Source of the DNA: Chloroflexota bacterium
Lineage (GTDB): Bacteria; Chloroflexota; Anaerolineae; Aggregatilineales; J027
Direction of reading: 5' to 3'
NCBI GenBank assembly: GCA_016234595.1
Contig: JACRBG010000017.1
Coordinates: forward strand, 26,634 to 90,633
DNA: 64,000 nucleotides
Shown here: positions 50,217 through 60,818 of the stretch, one piece after another
Layout of the letters: each line of letters opens with the position of its first letter
How positions within the stretch are numbered: position 1 is the stretch's first letter
Notes under the pieces: model-generated
Told to the model about the DNA's origin: nothing
Seen by the model: only the letters and a program-made list of their open reading frames with translations
Databases searched by the model: none
Translations under genes and position numbers: made by a program

Positions 50217-52850
50217 TTATTGGCTAAAGAAACTCTCACAGCCAACGGTCGTCATCTCAGGATGCTCGGCTAGATAGGCTTCAAATTGAGGCCATGCGGT
50301 TGTGCCATGCGCAGTTGAATAGTCTTGCACTGCAAACCCGACATTCCCATCGCGGGTATAAACTTCTGCCCGCAACAAATAGAGAATTGTGAAGTCAGGG
50401 TCAAGGGCTATCCCCTTAGTATAGGCTTCACGGGCTTTTTCATATTCGCCCTTGCTACAATAGGCGATCCCCTGAAATAAATAGGTATCGGGCAAATCAT
50501 CGCGGATGGTCAAGGCTTGTTCAATATCTTGAAGGGCCTCATCATACTGCCCTAATGTCATTTCGCTGAAAGCCGCAAGCGTCAGGCTATAAAATGAAGT
50601 GACAGTTCCAGAGGTTTCGCCCATAATGCCAAACGAGGCTCGGTTCCAAAATTGCGGGTCGGGGAACAACTGCATCACGGTCTGAATTTGCTCCGAGGCA
50701 GCCGTCAAATCGCCAGTGCGGAGCGCAATCAGGGCGCTGACGACGTAGGGGAAATTCGTTTCGGGTTGGGCCGCTAATGCCATCTGATAATCGGCACTGG
50801 CCTTATCATATTTGCCCTGCATATAGTACGACAACCCGCGGAAAGTCAGCGCCAGCCAGTCGTTCGGGTTCACTTCCAAGACCTTATCTTGGTAATCAAT
50901 CGTCTTGCGGAAATCATTGCGGATGAAGGCTTGCATCGCCAATAAGAAATTGGGGCCAGTCCATGTCGCGGGCCCAAGGCGCTCGGCAGTTTCCGCATTA
51001 GAGATGACATTTTCAGAATCGCCTAAACGCTGATAGGCCAACGCCCGCAGTTGGTAGAGCACCCCATTGCGCGAATTAAGGGCAATGGCTTTATTGATGG
51101 CCTCAATGGATTGGGCAGGGTCGCTAAAATAGGTGCCGTAAAATTGCTGAACATAGGCCCCCACCGTTGATCCAACAATTTGGGCAGGTGTAACAGTCAA
51201 ATCGTCCAAAATGACCATTGGCACAACATAATTAAAACTCTCGCCAATCAGATTATAGTAATTAGCAAGAATCCCCAATACCTGTGGGGCAACCGATTCT
51301 TGGCGCGGATTGGTCAGATGCACTCGCACATTCGACATTTCTTCAAAAGTTTCGCGGGGGAACAGCGTCTCATCTACTGTCCCAATTTGAACCTCTAGCT
51401 CAACCACATCCGCATCATAATTGCCCCAAATAATCACGCGGGCTTTGTTTGCTTCCGCAATGGCCTGCGCCTCGGCATCGGAATGAATCACATAGGGATA
51501 TTCGCGGATATGCACCTTCGCAAGCGGTTGACCGACCTCTAAGGTTTGAGTCAAGTCGTCCAAGATAAAACGGAGAACAGGGCGCTCTTCACCCTCTACT
51601 TTTTCCACCTGCCCCACAATCACCATGACGTCGCCGTCCGGTACGGGGTCAAGCACAACAATCTCATTTGGCGTATCCGCATTACCTGAATCGCCACTGG
51701 CTTCAGTATCTTTTTGATTTTTCCCGCCCAACAGGATGAATCCAACCAGCGCCGCAACCACTGCCAGCAAAGTCACAAAGCCAGCAATCATCGGCCATTT
51801 TTTGCGTGGTTGGGGTGGTCGAGTCACAATCGTTGTTGCCCCTGCAAATTGCGTGGCCGCAGCAGGCGTTATCAGTTTGCTTTCAGGCATCACAATTTTG
51901 ATGGGTGGAAAGCCACTGTCATCTAGTGGGGTCATGGTTGAACCGGGGGTTGGAGTATGAAAGCGTGACGCTGGGCCATCTACCCGCAACGCTGCAATGT
52001 TATGCCGCACTCCCGAATCAATGTTATCAATAATGGATTCGAGTTCCGCCCCGACTAAGCGCACACTCGATATACGCTGGGTTGGATCTTTAACCAGCAT
52101 CTCATTAATCAGGTGTACCAATCCGGCAGGCGCATCAGGCCGCAGTTTGGCTAAATCGGGCGTTGGTTTGGTCATGATCGCCACCAATGTTGCCCCAAGC
52201 TGTTCTTCTTCAAACGGGCGTTTCCCCGTCAGCATTTCAAACAGCATAATCCCCAACGACCAAATATCGGTGCGGGCATCCAGTCTTTCCCCATGACATG
52301 CTTCGGGGCTGAGATAGGCATAGGTTCCCAAGACCTCACCCGTCTGCGTATGGCCCTGTTTATCCGACAGGCGTGCCACCCCAAAATCGGCTAGGCGGGG
52401 CGTACCATCACTTGCCAGCAGCACATTCGCGGGTTTTAGATCACGGTGAATAATCTTGAGGCGATGGGCACGGGTGAGGGCATCACATAAATCTAGCGAG
52501 ATATGCAGCACACGGTCAATCGGCATTGGCCCAGATTCGGCTAGGACATCCTTGAGCGATTTCCCCCCGACATATTCCATGACAATGTAATGCTGATTGT
52601 CTTCTTCAATCGCGGCCAGCATCTTCACAATACTGGGGTGATTTAATTGGCGCAGGGCCTCCCCTTCACGTGTGAAGCGCTCCACCAATTTGGGGTCATC
52701 TTTGACAATATCAGGCCGAAGGGATTTGATGGCAACTGTTTCGCCCGTTTGGGTGTCACGTCCGCGGAAAACCGCCCCCATACCCCCTTGCCCGATGGCA
52801 TCAAGAATTTCATAGCGCCCACCAATGATACGCTGAGCATCTGTATTCAT
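50217..52850 (-). CDS. Membrane-anchored Ser/Thr protein kinase with TPR extracytoplasmic part
   Basis: The 877-residue protein starts with a Hanks-type kinase domain: glycine loop AIGQGGMGAVFRG (about residue 19), catalytic Lys in VAIKSL (about 42), HRDLKPANVLL (about 135), DFGVARL (about 155) and GTYAYLSPEA. A juxtamembrane Pro/Thr-rich part leads to one membrane segment (WPMIAGFVTLLAVVAALVGF, about 352-375). The outside portion has an α/β domain with VIWGNYDADVVELEVQIG, followed by TPR repeats (QSIEAINKAIALNSRNGVLYQLRALAYQ and similar, read in parts). Bacterial STKs of this type act as surface sensors. An upstream TTG is possible, but the ATG at 52850 is preferred. It follows the 1,639-aa NTPase gene by 110 bp. 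Confidence 0.92.
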   Translation of the reverse strand: MNTDAQRIIGGRYEILDAIGQGGMGAVFRGRDTQTGETVAIKSLRPDIVKDDPKLVERFTREGEALRQLNHPSIVKMLAAIEEDNQHYIVMEYVGGKSLKDVLAESGPMPIDRVLHISLDLCDALTRAHRLKIIHRDLKPANVLLASDGTPRLADFGVARLSDKQGHTQTGEVLGTYAYLSPEACHGERLDARTDIWSLGIMLFEMLTGKRPFEEEQLGATLVAIMTKPTPDLAKLRPDAPAGLVHLINEMLVKDPTQRISSVRLVGAELESIIDNIDSGVRHNIAALRVDGPASRFHTPTPGSTMTPLDDSGFPPIKIVMPESKLITPAAATQFAGATTIVTRPPQPRKKWPMIAGFVTLLAVVAALVGFILLGGKNQKDTEASGDSGNADTPNEIVVLDPVPDGDVMVIVGQVEKVEGEERPVLRFILDDLTQTLEVGQPLAKVHIREYPYVIHSDAEAQAIAEANKARVIIWGNYDADVVELEVQIGTVDETLFPRETFEEMSNVRVHLTNPRQESVAPQVLGILANYYNLIGESFNYVVPMVILDDLTVTPAQIVGSTVGAYVQQFYGTYFSDPAQSIEAINKAIALNSRNGVLYQLRALAYQRLGDSENVISNAETAERLGPATWTGPNFLLAMQAFIRNDFRKTIDYQDKVLEVNPNDWLALTFRGLSYYMQGKYDKASADYQMALAAQPETNFPYVVSALIALRTGDLTAASEQIQTVMQLFPDPQFWNRASFGIMGETSGTVTSFYSLTLAAFSEMTLGQYDEALQDIEQALTIRDDLPDTYLFQGIAYCSKGEYEKAREAYTKGIALDPDFTILYLLRAEVYTRDGNVGFAVQDYSTAHGTTAWPQFEAYLAEHPEMTTVGCESFFSQ

Positions 52851-52960
52851 GTAACTCTGTGGCTCCAACCGTATTTCTATATTGTAGTGCAGTAGCGGCG
52901 TGCTGGAAGCAATTTAAAATTACGCAACAGGCCATAGACAGTAACTATTTTACACCGAAA

Positions 52961-55900
52961 TTATTCCTGTACGCTCTCCAACCCACGCTCGATTACCCAG
53001 CGCATGGCCTTATCTGTTGTGTCGTGCAAAGCCCGCTGAAAGTGTGCCCGTGCCTCAATCAAGTGTCCCTCGCTGGCGGCTTGACTCCCTTCAAAAACAT
53101 GCGCCAGTCCGCGATAGTGGGGACGTTCATCAGCGGTAGAAAGTTCCCCAGCGTGTTGTTCGAGTACCGTCAATAATTTGTCAATGGCATCGTTAGCCGA
53201 TTCTGGTTGGGAGAGCGCCGCATGGGTTTGGGCGATTAAGGCATAGATATAAACCAAGTCCCGATAATCGCCGCCCTTAGTCCGCTCCATCACCGCGAGA
53301 GATTCCCGTGCAATATCGAGCGTGGCCCGGTGTTTTTGAATCTCATCCAAGGTGACTTTTAATTCAGCCGAGGCGGTCTTGGTCAGGTTGGCATAGGAAG
53401 CCATTCGTTTATAGGCGTCGGCGGCCTTTTCAAGATGCCCCTCCCGCCGATAGGCTTGGGCAATCATTTCCAAGGTCTGGGCGATGCGTGAATCCGAGCG
53501 AGGTTTGTGTTTAAATTCGACATCCAACGCCTCTTCTAAGGCCATATGAGCATCGCGCCAACGCTCCAACAGAGTGTAAAGCCGACCCAGCGTCCGCAAC
53601 CGATTAGCCGTTTGGACGGGTTGCAAGGTGCGATCCATATAAACCAACGCCTGATGATGGCTGGCGATAGTGCCTGTTAAATCTAGGCTACCCTCTTGAG
53701 CTTGGGCCAATAAATCAAGGGTCGTTACGAGCCGAGCATTGACTTGTTGTGGCAGCCCTTTTTCAATATCGAGGGCCTGTTGCAAGGGGGATATAGCGTC
53801 GGCAGGCCGATTAGCATCCAACAAAGTTCCACCGAGCATCCGCAGCGTTTCGGCGGTCGCTTCATGCCCCGCTTGATGATAACTCAACGCATCCCGCAGA
53901 TTTTTCTCGGCTTCCTCATATTGTTGCAACCGCCGCGAGGCTTCGCCAATCGCCTGATACGTCAGCGCGATTTCGATGGCAGGTGCATCGGTGGTAATTT
54001 CAAGGGCCTGTGTCCAAGCGTGACGGGCATCATCCAATAAGTTTGAGAGGGAGAGGGCTTGCCCATAGCCGCGTAAAGTAGCCGCCCGTTCGCGGGGGAA
54101 ACTCGCGGTGGGTTGCAATTCCAAGGCGGCTTCATAGGCTTCAAGCGCTTCTTCAAGGCGATTAGCCCGTCGTAAAGTATCGGCCTGTGCCGCGATAATC
54201 GTGCCTAATTCTTGGGGTGTCCCAAATTTCTCGGTTTCTTCCCGCGCCTGCTGATAAAGCTCAATCGCATGGTCGTAATCTTGCATCAGGGCATAGACCG
54301 CCGCCAAACGAGCCACAGCCTGACGATGGTCATCAGGGGATGAAGTGCGCGATGAATCTAGGGTGTCAATCGCGTTCCGATAGGCAATCGCGGCCTGTGG
54401 ATACTGCCCCTGCGCCTCGTGGCTGGTCGCCAGACTGATATACACACGGGCTGTATGGACTAAATCGGCATCTGGCAAGGCCCGCAACATTTGCAGGGCA
54501 TCTTCATAGACCCCTATCGAATCGGCATAGCGGTTTGTACCACTGAGCGTCCGCGCCAATTTGGTCAATACACGGGCGGCATCCCCCGGAAACGACTGGC
54601 GATCCATCAGTGGAATAGCCTGCCGAGCATGGTCAATCGCGGCCTCAGTATTCCCTATCTCCAAATAAAGATCACAGGTGCGCTCCAATAGAAGGCCCTG
54701 CTCATGGGGAATAGGCTGATGCTCATAGGCTTTTTGCAGATGGGCCAATGCTTCCGCATGGTTTTTTAAATTCGCTTGCGCAATGGCACTATATTGTTGG
54801 GCCAAAGCATAAGTAAACGATTCAGCCTCGACATCTTCATACAGCAAAGGGGCAAGGGTTTTAATCGTCGTTTCCCATTGGGCCGCATCTAGGTAGGCTT
54901 GACCCAAATCACGCCGCACACTCCATGCGATTGGCGTACTGGGATAATATTTCTCCCCCAATACGACCGCCCCTTCTGCCAATGGAATCGCTTCATCAGG
55001 GCGACGACTAGCAATCAGGCTGCGAGCGGCCAATGCAAGCCCCAAGAGGGTCAATTGGGGGCGTTTAGGATCGCGGAAGGCATCACTGCGACCCGCTAAG
55101 ACACTTTGCCATTTTCCAAAAGTCGTTTCGGCTTGGATACTCCGCCCCAATTTTTGTTCGGTGCGTGAGTGCATACATAGCATATACCCCATATGCTGCA
55201 CATCGGCTGGCGGACGTTTATTTAAATGGTCAATGGTAGCCTGACTGACTTCTAAAGCTGGCGCAAAGCGATCTTCATCGAATAGAACTTTATGTAAGGC
55301 GACCTGTGTCATAAAATAAGCCAGCGGCTCATTTTGGGCATCAAGATGGGTCAGCGCCCGCCGATGATTGGCAATCGCCCGATCCACTTCGCCATTGGCA
55401 TAATAGGCCTCGGCTAAGTGATGCAGCCCAATCCCAATGCGTTTATCATCCCGCACGGTCATGCTTTGGGCGTGTTCGACCTCGCTTTGAAAAGCAGTCA
55501 GGGCTTGCTGTTTATTGTTTTTCCGCCAATAGGCCCGCCCCAAAGTGCGATAAGCATCCGCCGACTCACGATGCACACTATCGGCCGGGGCTTTTGCCAG
55601 CACTTCTAGCGCCTGATTACTGTAGTCAATGGCCTTACTGAGGTCATCATCCAACAGCCGTAACGCCCCCAACAGCATCAGGGTTTTGCCGTGTAACAAG
55701 GGATTGGGTTTACGCAAGGTTGGAATGTTATCCAGCGATTGGATAAAGGTTTTTTCGCCCTGCTCCTTATTATTTTGCTGAACATAAGCAATCCCCATGC
55801 CAATCAAGGCTTCTACGCGATATTGGTCACGTGAGGGGAACATTTCTAGGGCAGTTTCATAACCCCGAATAGCCGTCTCTAAATCCGCATTGAGGTGATA

Positions 55901-57880
55901 AATCACGGCACGTAAATAGGCACTACGGCTGTCATGTTCATCAGCAATCGCGCCCAACGCCTCGGCATATAGGCCAGCCTGTAAATAACCATCAGCGCGG
56001 GAATAGGGCGATAAATCACCCGCCGCTTCCATCGCCTGAATCATCAAATCCCATTGTTTAGCCGTACGATGAATCCGGGCTTGCTCGGCAGCACTCTCTT
56101 CAACACCATCAATAACGGCGAGGGCTTCTTTCAGCCGACCCGCCTTGCGATAGACCATTGCCAACCCCAGCCGGATGATGTCCAGCGAAGGGTCAGCCTT
56201 AAGTTCGTAAGTTAGTTTAGCGGCTTTCTCAAGTGATTGAATTGCTGCCGGAAGATCATTCAAAGTGTCGTAATAGCGCGCCTGCGCCACCAAGACTTCG
56301 GCAATTTCATGGTCAGAGCCATGATTCTCGGTCAGTTTAAGGGCTTCTTTAAGGGCTTCACCCGCCTCGTCCAGTTTGCCATCATTCAGAAAACTGACGG
56401 CACGTGTCAAAACAGCAGCGGCTTTGGCCCGATCCCCAATCAAATTGGGCGTGACAAGGTCATCACTAAAATATTCGGGGATATATTCGCGGAAATAGCC
56501 TGCCAATGACGCATTTAACTTATGGACAACATCATCTAGCCGATAGGTCTTTGCCATTTCCAGCGTGTACAAAATTTCGCTTTGTGCCCGATACAATTGG
56601 GCCGCATCTTGGCTATGCCGCCGCGCCGCCGACATGACCCAACTGCGCAGACGATCCCCAAAGGGATTGCCTGCTTTGTGGGGGGTCGTATTTGCCATAC
56701 GCTCCCACACCATCGGATGCGCCACATATTTTTCGCCAATACGGGTATCGTGATAAATCAAACCACGTTTAGCAAGAAAAGCTAGGCCGCGATAGCCTGC
56801 GATAACCCCTTCAATTTTTGCCGTCGCCAAAATCGCCTCAAAGGATGCACCCGAAGAGGGTAGCGTTCCCATTGCCATCAATAAATCGGCATATTCGCTG
56901 GGCAGGGCATCAATCGTCAATTCGAGTGCGATTTGGGGATTAGGCGTCTCTGGCACAATCCGGTCGCTGAACAAAGCCACCAAACGCTCCATCGGAAGGC
57001 CATCCTCGCGGAACAGCGCCCCTGCGACCATCAAGGCTAATGGATGCCCCCCCAATAGTCGAGTGATATGGGTCATCCACGCCCGCATCTGGCCGCGCAT
57101 CCCATCCTTATCTATCCCGCACACTTCCGCCAACAATTCGAGGGCATCGGGTTGAGGGAAGGCCCGCAAGGTAATCACATTTTCAGGTTCAGGGGGCTGT
57201 TCTTCGCTTTCGAGTGGATCATCGGGGATCATCTCGACCCCAATCAGCATTTGATTGGAGAGGGTCAATAGCCAGCTTAGGTCATCAGGGTGGGCATTAT
57301 CCACCACCACCAAGGTGTTTTCATCCAGCGCCGCCCCTAACATCGCACATTTGGCCGCGATGTCACTCTCGGTCAAAGCAGTGGGCAAATTCAACGCAAG
57401 GGCAAGGGCCTGTGTTACGCGCTGTGGGTCGTCAAACCACCAAATGCGGCGATAACGTTGGCGGGTGCGTTCGTGTCCGGCGATATGGGCCAACAAAGTT
57501 GTTTTGCCCATACCCGCCTCACCCTGAATAATCACCGGGCCTTTGTTGCCAACCAATGGTCGAATCGCCCGTTGCACATCAGCAATACGGGTTTTGCCTA
57601 TGATGTTAGGTGCACGCGGGGGTATCAATTGACCCAAGGCCCAATCACGTACGCCACGAATGGGTTTGGGATACCACACCGACGGCAAATAGGGAATCGG
57701 CGGGTCAGCGGGTGGTGCGGGCGGGTCTACCCGGAAAGGGGCAATATCAAGCGCTGCTTGGTCATGTTCGATCGGAAAAGCCAGCAGCGCCAGTGATTGT
57801 TGATGAAATTCTTCAATCCGAAACCCCTCTAGACGGGGTGTAAAGGGCGGTAGGTCAGGTATCGGCCTCTGTGTACTCAT
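52961..57880 (-). CDS. STAND (NB-ARC-like) NTPase with very long TPR array
   Basis: A 1,639-residue cytosolic protein. Residues 1-95 form a Pro-rich N-terminal part with no recognisable effector. Residues ~96-430 are a STAND/NB-ARC-like NTPase: P-loop GEAGMGKTTLLAH (120-132), Walker B TLVVVDNAHPDD (189-200) and the GxPLAL motif GGHPLALMVAGAL (277-289), then a winged-helix region (ALPSEYADLLMAMGTLPSSG). From about residue 465 to the end (~1,170 residues) it is made of TPR-like helix pairs, enough for about 30 repeats (for example YRTLGRAYWRKNNKQQALTA). STAND proteins use the NTPase as a switch and repeats as a sensor. No nuclease, TIR or protease domain was seen. It lies between a TPR protein and a TPR kinase. 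Confidence 0.88.
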   Translation of the reverse strand: MSTQRPIPDLPPFTPRLEGFRIEEFHQQSLALLAFPIEHDQAALDIAPFRVDPPAPPADPPIPYLPSVWYPKPIRGVRDWALGQLIPPRAPNIIGKTRIADVQRAIRPLVGNKGPVIIQGEAGMGKTTLLAHIAGHERTRQRYRRIWWFDDPQRVTQALALALNLPTALTESDIAAKCAMLGAALDENTLVVVDNAHPDDLSWLLTLSNQMLIGVEMIPDDPLESEEQPPEPENVITLRAFPQPDALELLAEVCGIDKDGMRGQMRAWMTHITRLLGGHPLALMVAGALFREDGLPMERLVALFSDRIVPETPNPQIALELTIDALPSEYADLLMAMGTLPSSGASFEAILATAKIEGVIAGYRGLAFLAKRGLIYHDTRIGEKYVAHPMVWERMANTTPHKAGNPFGDRLRSWVMSAARRHSQDAAQLYRAQSEILYTLEMAKTYRLDDVVHKLNASLAGYFREYIPEYFSDDLVTPNLIGDRAKAAAVLTRAVSFLNDGKLDEAGEALKEALKLTENHGSDHEIAEVLVAQARYYDTLNDLPAAIQSLEKAAKLTYELKADPSLDIIRLGLAMVYRKAGRLKEALAVIDGVEESAAEQARIHRTAKQWDLMIQAMEAAGDLSPYSRADGYLQAGLYAEALGAIADEHDSRSAYLRAVIYHLNADLETAIRGYETALEMFPSRDQYRVEALIGMGIAYVQQNNKEQGEKTFIQSLDNIPTLRKPNPLLHGKTLMLLGALRLLDDDLSKAIDYSNQALEVLAKAPADSVHRESADAYRTLGRAYWRKNNKQQALTAFQSEVEHAQSMTVRDDKRIGIGLHHLAEAYYANGEVDRAIANHRRALTHLDAQNEPLAYFMTQVALHKVLFDEDRFAPALEVSQATIDHLNKRPPADVQHMGYMLCMHSRTEQKLGRSIQAETTFGKWQSVLAGRSDAFRDPKRPQLTLLGLALAARSLIASRRPDEAIPLAEGAVVLGEKYYPSTPIAWSVRRDLGQAYLDAAQWETTIKTLAPLLYEDVEAESFTYALAQQYSAIAQANLKNHAEALAHLQKAYEHQPIPHEQGLLLERTCDLYLEIGNTEAAIDHARQAIPLMDRQSFPGDAARVLTKLARTLSGTNRYADSIGVYEDALQMLRALPDADLVHTARVYISLATSHEAQGQYPQAAIAYRNAIDTLDSSRTSSPDDHRQAVARLAAVYALMQDYDHAIELYQQAREETEKFGTPQELGTIIAAQADTLRRANRLEEALEAYEAALELQPTASFPRERAATLRGYGQALSLSNLLDDARHAWTQALEITTDAPAIEIALTYQAIGEASRRLQQYEEAEKNLRDALSYHQAGHEATAETLRMLGGTLLDANRPADAISPLQQALDIEKGLPQQVNARLVTTLDLLAQAQEGSLDLTGTIASHHQALVYMDRTLQPVQTANRLRTLGRLYTLLERWRDAHMALEEALDVEFKHKPRSDSRIAQTLEMIAQAYRREGHLEKAADAYKRMASYANLTKTASAELKVTLDEIQKHRATLDIARESLAVMERTKGGDYRDLVYIYALIAQTHAALSQPESANDAIDKLLTVLEQHAGELSTADERPHYRGLAHVFEGSQAASEGHLIEARAHFQRALHDTTDKAMRWVIERGLESVQE

Positions 57881-57905
57881 AAATTTCTGGCATTATCGCG
57901 ACAGA

Positions 57906-60161
57906 TTAACCACACCCAAGCTGCTGCATCAAATTGAGATAATGCTGCTGCTGAGGGGGTTGTAAGGGCAAAATGCGTTTTAAGGTCTGGCACGCATCGG
58001 TATGGCGACCATTGTTCAACTGCAATTCCAATAGGGCATTCAGTTGTTCCAATGCTTCTTTATTCCGCTTAATTTGTTGGTAGACTGCGGCCAGTCGTGA
58101 CCGGATACCCTCTTCATTAGGCCGCTTCACCACCCACCCTTCCAAAAGTTCCAACATCGCCCGTCCATTACGCTCTTTGGCATAATGTTGGAGCAAGGCG
58201 TCGAGTTCACGAATCGCGGCGGCGGGGTCACTCAGACGGAAGTTGAGTTCAACCAACATCTTGCGGGCTTTTTCATCGGCAGGGTCAAGATTCTTAATAT
58301 TTTCATAATTTCTAAATGCGCCGCGTACTTCTAAGCGGGTCATATCCAAATCGGCCAAACGGTGCAAAATCTTAATGACTTTGGACTTGTCCGCCCCGAT
58401 ACGTTGGGCCATCTGAATCGCTTGGTTATAGGTCGTGCGGGCGTTGTTATAGTCGCCCAATTCAAAATAGGCATCCGCCAAGCTGATATATTGCTCCAAA
58501 ATTTCGGGCCATTTTTCATCTGTTTCAAGAAATTCGATGAAGGTTTGGCGCAAGCGGATGTCCATTGGGGCAATCTTAATCACTTCATTCAAGATTTCGC
58601 CCGCCCGCGCTTTGTTGCCACGCGCAATGTAGGTTTCAGCAATCAGGTTATATTTTTCAATCGCCTGATGCACTCGATTCATCTGGACTAAAATTTGCCC
58701 AATTTTCAGGTGGGCCGCCAGATAATCGGGTTCTTTAGAAACGACATTGAAAGCCTCATCCAGCGCCAATATATAGCGGCGAGTATTCATATAGCTGTCA
58801 ATGCGGTTCATCGCCTGAATAATTTCAGGGCTGACCGACGCCACATCTAGCAAACGTTCGGGGTCATCCGTAATAGCATCTTCCAATTGGTGGCGGGTCA
58901 ATTCGACGCGCTGTTTCCAATCGCGGCCCGTTAAGAGATTGAAAAACCGCTGATTCATGGCGGAGAGCGTTTTTTCGTCCGCAGCTCGAATCCGCGCCAA
59001 CAGTTGATCGTAAACCGCCCCAAGCTGGCCCGCTTCGTCAGGGCTGATTGCCAGCTTCATATCTACTAGCTGCATCGTCTTGATTAGGAAGGTGGTCGCC
59101 TGACGGGTTTTTTGCTGTTCCATATAGGCGATGCCCAGCCCATGGTTCGCCCCGGCCATCAATTGGGGGGCATCTTGAACCCGCTCCAAATAGCTGATAG
59201 CTTCCTTCCAGCGTTGGCGCTCTACCATCAACGCCCCAATATTCATAAACAAGGCCGGGAAATTAACCCCTGCCGATTCAGCCCGTTGATAGGCTCCAAT
59301 GGCCTCATCAACCGCCCCTTGGCGATGAAATTCAATGGCTTGGATGACATTCATACCACTGGGCTGCATCATCAGCATTTCGTTGCTAAAAATATCGGTG
59401 GCAAGTTGCTCAAGAGCCGACTCAATCGCTTCACCAATCGGCCCACGTGGGTCAGATTGGGTGGCTTCAAGGGAGATGTCAAAGGGGTCGGCTTCAAAGG
59501 CATCGCCCGCATCAACATTTTTGGCCTTCAGACGTTCGTCAGTGGCCTCGCGGGTCAATTCAGCGCCTGATCGCAGGGCTTGCAAGGCATTGAGCGCCTG
59601 TGGGTTTTTCGGTTCTAGCCGTAGCGCCCGTTCGACTGCTTGAATCGCTGTGTCGCCTTTGCCAATCCGCTGAAAATTGCCTGCCAGTGTTAAATATTCA
59701 CGCACGGCCTGTTTCCTGTCGCCGGTGCGCTCATAGGCCAAGGCCAATTTTTGATGCACCTTAATCAGGCCGGGGGTCACACGGGTGGCCCGTTCCCAAT
59801 TGCTAATGGCTTTTTCAAGGTCATGTTGAGCCAGATAGATTTCGGCCACCGACATATACTGCTGGGCCGCATCTTGCAGGCGTCCGAGGCGTTCTAAGAC
59901 GTCGGCACTTTTTTCTAATGGCACTGGATCATCGGGGTCTAGGGTGCGGGCACGCTCATAAATTTTGAGCGCATCTGGCAATCGGCGGGCCTGAAGCAGC
60001 GCTAGGCCCAAGCTGTTATGGGCGGCTGGGTCATCAGGCCTAGCCCGGACAGCCATCATATAGGCCCCAATTGCCTTTTCCCAATTTTGATCCCACGCAG
60101 CCGCATGGCCCGTGTTCATTGCCTCTTCGTATGTTGCTTGGACATTTGGTTGGTCAGCCAT
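57906..60161 (-). CDS. TPR-repeat protein
   Basis: A 751-residue cytosolic protein built from TPR units. Examples: DPAAHNSLGLALLQARRLPDAL (residues ~40-61, read in parts), AKAISNWERATRVTPGLIKVH-like segments and a central acidic region (VDAGDAFEADPFDISLEATQSD) around residue 220. No enzymatic domain or signal peptide. The C-terminal part also shows TPR-like units (NNARTTYNQAIQMAQRIG, AIRELDALLQHYAKERNG). Start at ATG 60161; no convincing ribosome binding site is visible and a TTG upstream is possible. It is 25 bp before the NTPase gene, so likely part of one operon with it and the kinase. Confidence 0.85.
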   Translation of the reverse strand: MADQPNVQATYEEAMNTGHAAAWDQNWEKAIGAYMMAVRARPDDPAAHNSLGLALLQARRLPDALKIYERARTLDPDDPVPLEKSADVLERLGRLQDAAQQYMSVAEIYLAQHDLEKAISNWERATRVTPGLIKVHQKLALAYERTGDRKQAVREYLTLAGNFQRIGKGDTAIQAVERALRLEPKNPQALNALQALRSGAELTREATDERLKAKNVDAGDAFEADPFDISLEATQSDPRGPIGEAIESALEQLATDIFSNEMLMMQPSGMNVIQAIEFHRQGAVDEAIGAYQRAESAGVNFPALFMNIGALMVERQRWKEAISYLERVQDAPQLMAGANHGLGIAYMEQQKTRQATTFLIKTMQLVDMKLAISPDEAGQLGAVYDQLLARIRAADEKTLSAMNQRFFNLLTGRDWKQRVELTRHQLEDAITDDPERLLDVASVSPEIIQAMNRIDSYMNTRRYILALDEAFNVVSKEPDYLAAHLKIGQILVQMNRVHQAIEKYNLIAETYIARGNKARAGEILNEVIKIAPMDIRLRQTFIEFLETDEKWPEILEQYISLADAYFELGDYNNARTTYNQAIQMAQRIGADKSKVIKILHRLADLDMTRLEVRGAFRNYENIKNLDPADEKARKMLVELNFRLSDPAAAIRELDALLQHYAKERNGRAMLELLEGWVVKRPNEEGIRSRLAAVYQQIKRNKEALEQLNALLELQLNNGRHTDACQTLKRILPLQPPQQQHYLNLMQQLGCG

Positions 60162-60301
60162 AGTGGTCTGTTCACTCAAAAAGATTGCAGGTGAAGCGCC
60201 TGAGCTTTTTTACATTATTTACAATTGTAATCAAAATAGGCACGGCGCGAAAATAGTACGGGAAGGCGACGGATGAGCTTAGGATTCAGCCCCAAAATAA
60301 T

Positions 60302-60329
60302 AAAGCACTGAACAATGCCAGTGCTTTTT
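60302..60329 (-). terminator. Terminator between the 144-aa gene and the TPR cluster
   Basis: AAAGCACTG (60302-60310) and CAGTGCTTT (60319-60327) form a perfect 9-bp stem with an 8-base loop. T-rich sequence follows on both strands. For the minus strand it ends the transcript of the 144-aa gene, so the TPR cluster probably has its own promoter in the next 130 bp. Confidence 0.75.
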
Positions 60330-60383
60330 ACTATACCCTTTAAAAGCTGTTTTTGCACGCGCGTTTTTTATCGCCGAACGCGG

Positions 60384-60818
60384 CTAAAGTTGTCCATCCA
60401 GCCACGCAAAGACATTATCCATATCAAAGAAAATTTGGGTTGGGCGGCTAGATTCTTCAAACAAGCGCTGCACAAAACTGGTCACGTTTTTCATCACAGT
60501 ACGCGGCATCAAGATAGCATGATACCCACTGATAGAGGGAAAAGACTGCATCAATTCTTCGATGCGCTGACGGGCATAGCCATTCACGATGATGATATGC
60601 GCGGCAGAAGTGCTCATTTGGACAAGGCCGTAGTAGGGGCGATTGACAGGCCAGTGGATCAGGCTTTCAAGAGTGGCGTCAATCCATGCGTCAATGGCTT
60701 CACGGGTGGCATCGGTTAATTTGAAAAATTCAACCTGTCCGTCATACAACCATTCTTGTGTTAGACCGGGTGCGATTTCCCTCGGTTCGTGGTTCGTGGA
60801 ATCCAAGCCAGCGTTCAT
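60384..60818 (-). CDS. Hypothetical protein (144 aa)
   Basis: A soluble protein with the pattern FFKLTDATREAIDAWIDAT, YGLVQMSTSAAHIIIVNGYARQRIEEL, FSISGYHAILMPRTVMKNVTSFVQRLF (read in parts) and FFDMDNVFAWLDG. Alternating strands and helices suggest a small α/β fold, somewhat like a STAS or SpoIIAA-type domain, but no family is certain. Its terminator separates it from the TPR cluster and it has no other close neighbour. Confidence 0.6.
   Translation of the reverse strand: MNAGLDSTNHEPREIAPGLTQEWLYDGQVEFFKLTDATREAIDAWIDATLESLIHWPVNRPYYGLVQMSTSAAHIIIVNGYARQRIEELMQSFPSISGYHAILMPRTVMKNVTSFVQRLFEESSRPTQIFFDMDNVFAWLDGQL

Noticed and set aside
52961..57880. Known antiviral effector (TIR, nuclease, protease) in the STAND protein
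   Set aside because: Residues 1-95 show only Pro-rich sequence and no catalytic motif; the C-terminus is all TPR.
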